Program-made: the position numbers and the translations under genes
Notes under the pieces: generated by a model
Databases searched by the model: none
Seen by the model: only the letters and a program-made list of their open reading frames with translations
Told to the model about the DNA's origin: nothing
Shown: in pieces, positions 57,972 through 64,000 of the stretch
Layout of the letters: every line of letters starts with the position of its first letter
Numbering within the stretch: the first letter of the stretch is position 1
Assembly (NCBI GenBank): GCA_963737705.1
Contig: CAVTTP010000003.1
Span: 450,147-514,146, forward strand
Direction: 5' to 3'
Source of the DNA: PALSA-607 sp963737705
GTDB lineage: Bacteria > Actinomycetota > Actinomycetes > Acidothermales > Acidothermaceae
Length of the DNA: 64,000 nt

Positions 57972-58464
57972 ACTATATCAGGATAACCCGAGGCTCGGTT
58001 TGACCGTGCTGGTCGGCTCGGGTCCGGTGGTGGGGGTCATTTCTGCTCCACGGGTCGTAGCCGTCGCGTTGACGGGAGAGGGGGGTGTTCGGCGAGCGGT
58101 CGCCGCGGTTGCCGGCCGCGAGCTGAGGAAGACCGTGCCTGAGTTCGATGGCAGACCCGTTCGTGGTGATGTCATCGGCCGACACCGACGAGGCGGGACG
58201 AAACGCGCGACGAGCAGGATCTCGGTCGCATCTCGTTCCGCGCGCGTGGCGCGGTCCGATTCGGCCGACTGGCCACGCGCGAGCGGATCCGCCGTGACTG
58301 GGGCGCTGTCGCGTCGGTGTCCAGAAGCTGTGTACCGTCGGGCAACAATGGGCAACACTCTGTTCAAGGCCAGCCACTATCGGTCAACGATGACAAGCAC
58401 CGAAACCCTGTGAAATAAGGGTTTTCAATGGTTGTCAATAACAGTCAATCATGCTCGGATGGCA
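57972..58464. other. Island right edge without recognisable gene
   Basis: No frame here has coding character; the plus-strand frame 58000-58413 is Arg/Ala/Val-rich with no motif and no SD, and its antisense is Ser/Pro/Thr-rich. The stretch may be the decayed remains of integration genes, but nothing can be identified. Confidence 0.5.
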
Positions 58465-58813
58465 CTCTCAAGGCGGTAGCGCGGGTTCGAATCCCGTCGG
58501 GGCTACACACAACCGCAGGTCAGCGCCGTGTGGCGCCGGTTGCGGGCCCCGGTGGGGGTGCCATTTCTTGCCCTTGGGCAACAGCTGAGCAACAACAGCT
58601 TCGACTGGTACCGCAAAGTTATCGGTCGGCGCGGCGCCTCCTCGTAAGAGAGCAAGGTGCTCTCGCTACCTACAGGCACTTCTGGGGCGCGCGAAGCGGA
58701 CACGTGGACCGACAAAATCTCAACGTCGCGCTCGGGTTTCGGAAAGATTGTGTCATTGGCGTGGCCTGATGGTCCCGGCCTGCTAGGCCGCCGACGGAAG
58801 GTGTGCAGGGTGT
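58465..58813 (+). repeat. Right copy of the tRNA-Glu-derived direct repeat (attR-like)
   Basis: It begins CTCTCAAGGCGG, the anticodon loop and stem of tRNA-Glu, and includes the whole 3' half of that tRNA, then about 300 bases of sequence shared with the left copy. The 5' half of the tRNA is absent, so no functional tRNA is made here. Its last bases hold the GTG of the CdiI-like gene. Confidence 0.88.
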
Positions 58814-59835
58814 CGATTGACTCGGCGTCGGTGCTTGATTGGAGCGATCCAGATGTCGCGCGGGCCGCGCTCGAAGACGGCCGGGTCGTGGTGCGGGTGT
58901 CGGCCGAGTGGGGCGTAGAAACCCCACTGTGGGTATCCGGCCGAGAAGGCGTGCTGGAGCCCACCGATCCAGGCGAGCTGCCCTTGTCAGCGGGTCTGGT
59001 CTCGGACCTGTGGAACTGGTTCAACCTGTGGAACGACACCTACCGTGCTGGCGATCCGGGCGAAGGCGGGTTTCGGGATCCTGAAGACCTCGTCGCATTC
59101 GAGTACCACGGTTACCGGCTAGCACGGGCGGTGCGGACCGAGCTCCCCGAGCGCTACCTCGTCGCCTACACCAGGCGACCGGAGCCGGACCGCAAGGCGT
59201 GGCCGGTGATTGCGTCCCGGTATCCGGCGCTGGCTGGGCTTCGCTCGTATCTCCACGCAGACTGGCACCACCTCTACGAAACGGTGCAGGAGGCGATCGA
59301 ATGCTGGTGCGCGTTCGATCCGGGCACGGCGCGCGATGCGCCGGCCGACATACGGCGGCTGTTGGACGCAGCAGATGACGCCGAGCTGCACCGCGAGTTG
59401 GAACGCGTCGGCGTTGCGTACTGGCCCGGGTCGGATGGCTTGACCGACCGGCAGTGGCTGACGCAGGTCGCCGACTGGATTCCCACGACGATCAATCGAT
59501 TGGAAGGACGCCGGGAGCTGCCTCTGTCCGGCGAACGCTTCGAGGCAGTCTGGTTGTTGCTGGAGCCGCTGCTTCGCGACCGACGGCCGGTCTCGACCGC
59601 AACGTTGATCGCTTCGGGCCGTCAGCGGATCGCCACCGGCAATGCGCTGCGGGCCGAGCTCAAGTCGCTGCTGGCCGAGTGCGCCGCCACGGTGGATCCG
59701 GGCGCGACTGCGCGTTCGGTCCTCGTCGATGGCTTGGGCCTCGACATCGACATCGTCGGCGACGGTGAGACTTCCCCAAGCTGGCTGCGATCCCTGCTGA
59801 CCTCCCTCGAAGTCAGCGACACCTCTGCTGGCTAG
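58810..59835 (+). CDS. CdiI-like immunity domain protein
   Basis: A 341-residue protein starting GTG at the very end of the repeat. The middle part (about 138-225) reads SRYPALAGLRSYLHADWHHLY, then AADDAELHRELERVGVAYWPGSDGL and DRQWLTQVADWI. This YPxL...YxxxDW...pattern is that of the contact-dependent growth inhibition immunity family (CdiI-type). The N-terminal 135 residues (EVLEP, LSAGLVSDLWNWFNLWND) are unassigned. No CdiA-like toxin or other polymorphic toxin gene is adjacent. The family call is from pattern only. Confidence 0.65.
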   Translation: MSIDSASVLDWSDPDVARAALEDGRVVVRVSAEWGVETPLWVSGREGVLEPTDPGELPLSAGLVSDLWNWFNLWNDTYRAGDPGEGGFRDPEDLVAFEYHGYRLARAVRTELPERYLVAYTRRPEPDRKAWPVIASRYPALAGLRSYLHADWHHLYETVQEAIECWCAFDPGTARDAPADIRRLLDAADDAELHRELERVGVAYWPGSDGLTDRQWLTQVADWIPTTINRLEGRRELPLSGERFEAVWLLLEPLLRDRRPVSTATLIASGRQRIATGNALRAELKSLLAECAATVDPGATARSVLVDGLGLDIDIVGDGETSPSWLRSLLTSLEVSDTSAG

Positions 59836-60650
59836 TTTCCGGCGACCATCTGCGGGCCCTGCCCGATGCCGAACAGCACCCGCATCCCGGTCGGGGTGTA
59901 GCCGGTGGGGAACGGCCCGGCGTACAGGTTCAGCACCGCCGTCCCGGAGGCCGGAATCATCGGTTGTTCTCCGTCGGCGCTGGGGTTGGTGCCGGAGCTG
60001 ACCACGTACCCGTCGGGCAGAGTTAGGTCGACCCCGACCGAGGACACGCCGGGAAAGATGGCTCCGGTGACCTGGCACAGACCGCTCGGCGCGGTGTAGC
60101 CGTTCTCGCTGTTTTGGCAGTCGAATCCGGCGGGCAGCCGTGACGATGGCAGCCCGACCGTGACCGAGCCGGAACCGCCGCCGGCCACCAGCGAATCCAG
60201 CGGTGCAACAGTCGTTTGCCGGTTCGTCACTGTCAGCACGAAGTGTGCGTAGTAGTAGGAAGCAGGCACAGCCAGCGTGGTCTTATCGGACCCACCGACG
60301 ACAATGGTGTTCGTGCGTGTCGGCGCCGTCGCCGCAACCGTGAACACCAGGAGGTCGCCGTCAGTGATGGTCGTCGCCGTCAAGCCAGACGTGCTGGACG
60401 AGTCGGTGGGCAAGGTGCTGGTGGGTGCGGTGGTGGGACCGGAGCATTCTGGTCCGGAACTCGCGCCGCAGGCGATCGGGGATGAGGAGCTGATAGGCGG
60501 ATGCGCTGTCGCCGCCGACGTGTGGCATGCGCACAGCGATGCGGCTAACAAGGCCGCGGTGGCCATTGGCAGCGCGATCGACCTCGCCTGTGCACCGCGC
60601 CGCACGCACTTCTGCGCGGTACCGCGAGCATTGAACTCTGCTCCAGACAT
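59832..60650 (-). CDS. Secreted lipoprotein-like protein
   Basis: A 272-residue exported protein. Basic N-terminus, hydrophobic segment ALPMATAALLAASLCACHTS (about 26-45) that could be cut by signal peptidase II at the Cys. A Thr/Ser/Pro-rich stretch follows, then a beta-rich domain with short strands (HFVLTVTNRQTTVAP, SVGVDLTLPDGYVV) like an immunoglobulin-type binding domain. ATG 60650 has GGAGG seven bases upstream. It converges on the CdiI-like gene with a four-base overlap. No known family is recognised. Confidence 0.68.
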   Translation of the reverse strand: MSGAEFNARGTAQKCVRRGAQARSIALPMATAALLAASLCACHTSAATAHPPISSSSPIACGASSGPECSGPTTAPTSTLPTDSSSTSGLTATTITDGDLLVFTVAATAPTRTNTIVVGGSDKTTLAVPASYYYAHFVLTVTNRQTTVAPLDSLVAGGGSGSVTVGLPSSRLPAGFDCQNSENGYTAPSGLCQVTGAIFPGVSSVGVDLTLPDGYVVSSGTNPSADGEQPMIPASGTAVLNLYAGPFPTGYTPTGMRVLFGIGQGPQMVAGN

Positions 60651-60944
60651 GACGTTTCCTCCAACTCCGCCGACCTGACGTCAGCCCCAACGGCTGAACC
60701 CGGCGCCGACCTCAGAGTCTCCGAATTCGGAAGACCTGCCATCGGGCACGCATACGCGAGTTCGCCTGCCGCGCGCCCTAAGTCGGGCAGCTCTGTTGGC
60801 TGCAGCGCACGGCGTATAGGGAGGGTGACCTACAAACGGCTTCTTGGAATGCTCATGGTGCGCGGTGCCCGCGAGGTGCAGGATGCACGGTGGTGGAGGT
60901 GGTGTCGTAACCCGCGATCCTCTGCGCGGTGGGACGGCGAACAC

Positions 60945-63095
60945 ATGCAGAATCGAACGGTATGGCTTGTTGGTTCGGCCGTGGTGACGGTTGCCGTCGT
61001 CGTCGGCGCCATCGCCGTCGTGGCCAACTCGGATGGCGCATCGAAGGCAAAGCCGGTCGCGCCGAGCAGTGTCGCGCAGGCAGTGACGGCCACCGCTAAA
61101 GCAAAGGCGCGCAAGTTCACGATCGAGGGCAAACTGACGCCAGCGATGGCTGCCTACTTCGGCGGATCCACTCTGTCGGGCTCAGGAGTCGCCGACTTTA
61201 CGACGGATACCGCGCGGTGGAGCGTGACGGTTCCCAAGCAGGTCGGCGGCACGATCAACGTGGTTGCGCGCGGCAACATGACATGGGTAGATGTCGGCGC
61301 CCGAGGCGAGTATGTCGAGCTCGCCACTGCGGCCGACTATGTCGCATACGACAGGGTGCCGCTTGTGCGTGATTTGGTCGAGGTGACTAACCCGTTCCGC
61401 GACCTGAACCTTGCTGATTCGACGGCTGCGCCGGTTGAACACAAACCCGTCGCACAGGGCGATGCCGGTGGCAGCCCGCTCGTGCGAGCGCAGCTGGCGG
61501 CGTTCGTGTCGGTTGCCAAGGTTGGCGACTCTTTACCGGCCGACACGTCTGTCAACCTCTCGGGCGACTGCAGCGGCAACAACACGACGCTCTCGGTGGA
61601 GGATGAAGAGGTCGGTACGCCGGACCCCAAGGCCGTTACAAGTGACTTCGACATCACGCAGGTCGCGACCGAGGACGATGTTTTGACCAGCTGGAACACG
61701 ACGGTCACCACGCAGGATGTCGACTCCGGGGTTTGTTCGGTCGGGGTTTCGCTCACGGACACTGGCGACAACGGTTTCGATGTCGTCACCAGCCTCGATA
61801 ACCCGATTCCGCCGGTCCAGCTGAGTACACCAAACGAACTCAAGACGGTCAGTGTGACGACCACCCAGCACTTCGAGATTGCCTGTGATGAAGGCACGTG
61901 GGCGGGGTCCAGTGAGACCGAGTTTGCCGGATACGACACCACGAACACCGTCGGTACAGCCGAGTCGACAGTGACTCAAACGCCACCCACGGGCGGCGGA
62001 CACGTCACGATTGAACTCGCCAAGGGCTCAGCAGTAGTGACCTCTGACGAGATCTTCGGTTCGACGGAGACCGTTGCTACGGTGGCGAGCCTTGGTGATG
62101 GCAATGCTCCCTTAACGACGTCGCAGAGCGAGAAAGTCACCTACTCACGCCACATCGACGCGACGGGAACCAGCGAAGCGGACCCGAGCGACGACGACTC
62201 CGAGGTGTCTTTGATCCTCGACGTCGCGGGTTCGGTAGGGCTGACCGAGACCGGCAGCTTTATCGGCCCGCGAAGCACCACCGATGACGCGAGTTACGAA
62301 CTGCCTGCAACGATCAACTGCGATGACCACACCCTGACCTTCGGTACCGACGTGCCGTTCGGGGCGATAGCTCTGGAGCGGACTCAGGCCGCTGCGCCCC
62401 AACTCGCAAGTACGACCACCGTCACGGACTGGCGCACCCAGATCCTGGTCGATGCGACCAGCGCGGCAGCGACACAGACCCCAACCCCCTCGCCTAGCGG
62501 ATCAACACTGCCCGTACCGGTCACATCGCCGGCCGGAACGGCAGCGCCGGAGTCGAGCCCCCCGGCGTCCGCCATCGCGTCTTCCGCAAGTCCGACGACG
62601 CCGCCGGCACCACTTACGGCCAACGTCCTCGGGGCGACGCAAGCGCAGTGGGGGAGCAAGCATCGGCCCGACCCGAACATCCCCGGCAACTACGATCCGA
62701 GCAGCACCGACGCCTACCCAGGGGCGCCCGTCCAGGACCAAATCCAAACAGTGACGGTGGCGAACGACCGCGTCCAAGGCTACTTGCAGCTCTTCACACC
62801 GCACACCACTCAGTCGCAGGCGGACGATCAAATCAGGGCCAACCTGCCCGCGGACGCGATCCTTGCCGGGTCAGTCGTCAATCTCGGCGCCTGTGCGGTC
62901 GAGCAGTGGACGAGCCGATCCCTCGCGGCCGCGGACCCGGGCCGGACCAGCGGACTCATCACGGTGAGCTTCACCGACAGCTACGACATCGACGTCAACG
63001 CCTACAACGCCGCCGACGTCCGCCTCGCATTTGTGAACGTGTCCGCTGGCCAACCATTAACACTGACCTCCGCCGACCAACAGATCTGCGGGTGA
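60945..63095 (+). CDS. Large membrane-anchored extracytoplasmic protein with Pro/Ser linker
   Basis: A 716-residue protein starting ATG 60945. Its one membrane helix (TVWLVGSAVVTVAVVVGAIAVV, about 5-26) is followed by a LppX/LprG-like segment (ARKFTIEGKLTPAMAAYFGG, GMTWVDVGA-like NMTWVDVGARGEY), then acidic Thr-rich beta repeats (VTTQDVDSG, STVTQTPPTGG), a Pro/Ser/Ala linker (about 505-560) and a short C-terminal domain (QIQTVTVANDRVQGYLQLF). It is probably surface exposed. No enzyme motif is visible. The upstream frame to 60825 lacks an SD and is rejected. Confidence 0.7.
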   Translation: MQNRTVWLVGSAVVTVAVVVGAIAVVANSDGASKAKPVAPSSVAQAVTATAKAKARKFTIEGKLTPAMAAYFGGSTLSGSGVADFTTDTARWSVTVPKQVGGTINVVARGNMTWVDVGARGEYVELATAADYVAYDRVPLVRDLVEVTNPFRDLNLADSTAAPVEHKPVAQGDAGGSPLVRAQLAAFVSVAKVGDSLPADTSVNLSGDCSGNNTTLSVEDEEVGTPDPKAVTSDFDITQVATEDDVLTSWNTTVTTQDVDSGVCSVGVSLTDTGDNGFDVVTSLDNPIPPVQLSTPNELKTVSVTTTQHFEIACDEGTWAGSSETEFAGYDTTNTVGTAESTVTQTPPTGGGHVTIELAKGSAVVTSDEIFGSTETVATVASLGDGNAPLTTSQSEKVTYSRHIDATGTSEADPSDDDSEVSLILDVAGSVGLTETGSFIGPRSTTDDASYELPATINCDDHTLTFGTDVPFGAIALERTQAAAPQLASTTTVTDWRTQILVDATSAAATQTPTPSPSGSTLPVPVTSPAGTAAPESSPPASAIASSASPTTPPAPLTANVLGATQAQWGSKHRPDPNIPGNYDPSSTDAYPGAPVQDQIQTVTVANDRVQGYLQLFTPHTTQSQADDQIRANLPADAILAGSVVNLGACAVEQWTSRSLAAADPGRTSGLITVSFTDSYDIDVNAYNAADVRLAFVNVSAGQPLTLTSADQQICG

Positions 63096-63106
63096 GACGC
63101 CACGGG

Positions 63107-63526
63107 TCATCCTTGCAGCGGACGATCCTCCCGCCACATCGTCGCGAACCGCTCGGCGTCATCGCGCCCGGCCCACTGTCGGGGCACCGTCGGATAGCGA
63201 TCCTGTGGTGCCACGAGTGCGCGAAGCAACGCGGGACTGTAGATCGCTTGGACCCGAAAGTTCGTCAGGTGCCGTCGCGGTATCACGATCCTGGAGTATC
63301 CGCGACCTCGGCTTCCTCGATGGTGACCCACCACGATCAACTGGTCTCCGCCGTCACCCCACTGCGGCGGCAGCACCCAGACTTTGGATCCGGCCGAGAA
63401 ATGCTGGACACCGCTTCGGATGTCCACGCCTTCGATCCCGTGCGCCGTCTCGGCAGCGACGTTCGCCACTACGCAGAACCCCAGCAACTCCTCATCCGCA
63501 ACGTCGTCAGCGTGGGTGTCTGCCAT
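63107..63526 (-). CDS. Hypothetical protein
   Basis: A 139-residue protein on the minus strand with no recognised domain. Notable segments: VQHFSAGSKVWVLPPQWGDGG (about 41-61, in pieces) and HHRGSRGRGYSRIVIPRRHLTNFRVQ, which suggests a small beta-barrel-like fold. Residual support is from the regular hydrophobic pattern. It converges on the large membrane-anchored gene with an 11-base gap. Confidence 0.5.
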   Translation of the reverse strand: MADTHADDVADEELLGFCVVANVAAETAHGIEGVDIRSGVQHFSAGSKVWVLPPQWGDGGDQLIVVGHHRGSRGRGYSRIVIPRRHLTNFRVQAIYSPALLRALVAPQDRYPTVPRQWAGRDDAERFATMWREDRPLQG

Positions 63527-63671
63527 TCACCAATTATCGAGGAAGGTCCGGGACATGTCGGCGGATGCGATGCGGGCTGACTTCCTTCTCGACCAGGTGG
63601 ACGACCTGCTGTGGTTCGCGCCGGACCGAGAGAGCCAGCCGGTTGTATGAGATTCGGTCGTGCGAGAGGCA

Positions 63672-64000
63672 TTAGCCCGTACCGGGTAGGTTGCCGTGGT
63701 CCAGATTGCGCTCGTCGTTGATCTCCCAGCTGGCGCCGAGTTCGGCGCGGAGTCGAATCAGCAACTCGTCTCCGCTCTGGCGCCAGCGCTGCCACTGCTC
63801 GGCTGACCAGGGACTGGGATCGGGCGGGTAGTCCCAGTCGATCGAGGTGTTGAAGATCGCGATCAGGGCGTCGAGTGCGTAGCGGAGGTTATCGGTGAGT
63901 GGCAGTCGGCGAGTGTCTATCGGATAGTTGAACGCTTCGACGGTGGCCGTATCGGCTCCCCACAGGCAGACTCCCGATCCGGGATCGAACCAGAAGCGCG
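63672..64000 (-). CDS. Hypothetical acidic/aromatic protein, 5' truncated by window
   Basis: A minus-strand frame runs open from the right edge to a TAA at 63672-63674 and contains no Met in view, so its start is beyond the window. At least 108 residues are visible. They are rich in Trp, Asp and Pro with balanced composition, for example RFWFDPGSGVCLWGAD, NLRYALDALIAIFN, WSAEQWQRWRQSGDELL and ASWEINDERN. The pattern of Trp and helices looks like a real domain, not an antisense shadow. No family is recognised. Confidence 0.65.
   Translation of the reverse strand, partial: RFWFDPGSGVCLWGADTATVEAFNYPIDTRRLPLTDNLRYALDALIAIFNTSIDWDYPPDPSPWSAEQWQRWRQSGDELLIRLRAELGASWEINDERNLDHGNLPGTG

Larger units (their letters stand above)
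48719..58464. mobile_element. Genomic island inserted at tRNA-Glu
   Basis: The segment is bounded by a direct repeat of about 349 bases whose left copy starts at the anticodon loop of tRNA-Glu (48719) and whose right copy starts at the same tRNA position (58465). Between them lie an IS3 remnant and a regulated gene set (thioredoxin-fold proteins, Liv-type ABC transporter, VOC, SDR, TetR). Starting a repeat at a tRNA anticodon loop is characteristic of tyrosine-integrase attachment sites. No integrase or excisionase gene is present, so the island cannot move by itself. Confidence 0.75.

Noticed and set aside
58000..58413. 137-codon plus-strand frame at the island right edge
   Set aside because: No SD, no motif, Arg/Val/Ala-rich composition in all frames; not supported as a gene.
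58465..58505. Second tRNA-Glu gene
   Set aside because: Only the 3' half from the anticodon loop is present, so it is an attachment-site duplication, not a tRNA.
63555..63650. 31-codon plus-strand frame (MSADAMRADF...)
   Set aside because: Too short, no SD and no known family; could be the end of a decayed gene but cannot be supported.

Overview
The window is a high-GC chromosomal segment of an actinomycete (Actinomycetota). Pointers are the frequent GTG starts, SigE-type and ECF42-type sigma factors, a mycothiol-type maleylpyruvate isomerase family protein, and a gene order recalling Mycobacterium tuberculosis Rv3015c to Rv2992c (MetE-like, ligA, gatCAB, ilvBNC, serA, leuB, FAH-family, gltX). 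The exact order or genus cannot be read from sequence alone.

Layout. 1-8.6 kb: accessory and stress genes: a DUF4097-type protein cut by the window edge, an ECF42 sigma factor with its DGPF/YCII partner, a lipoprotein, a TetR/DinB-type pair, a tiny HTH protein behind two tandem operators, an SDR and a class V aminotransferase. 8.7-10.2 kb: a retron-type reverse transcriptase preceded by a structured non-coding RNA whose outer inverted repeat, internal hairpins and promoter fit an msr-msd; I consider this the most exciting locus. 10.2-14.8 kb: a convergent AAA+ ATPase/TPR-membrane operon and a two-domain glycosyltransferase.

15.2-48.5 kb: the conserved core. It holds MetE-like and ligA, a GGDEF protein, gatCAB, two tandem paralogues with a sigma-like N-terminus fused to a membrane segment, and almost the whole branched-chain amino acid pathway (ilvD, ilvBNC, leuB, ilvE, cimA) together with serA and gltX. 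Two leader-peptide attenuators are visible: one upstream of ilvB (Leu-Leu-Val-Val codons) and one upstream of cimA (Ile-Ile codons), so the pathway senses its own end products. Several promoters place the start codon 7-9 bases after the -10 element, suggesting leaderless mRNAs.

48.6-58.8 kb: tRNA-Gln and tRNA-Glu, then a 9.7 kb island. The island is bounded by a 349 bp direct repeat that starts in the anticodon loop of tRNA-Glu. It carries an IS3 remnant and an apparent operon: thioredoxin-fold proteins, a Liv-type ABC transporter in which both permeases and one ATPase are fused in one 957-residue chain, a VOC protein, an SDR lacking the usual catalytic tyrosine, and a TetR regulator with candidate operators at both ends. 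No integrase gene is present. 58.8-64 kb: a CdiI-like immunity protein, secreted/anchored proteins with low-complexity linkers, and a gene cut by the right edge.
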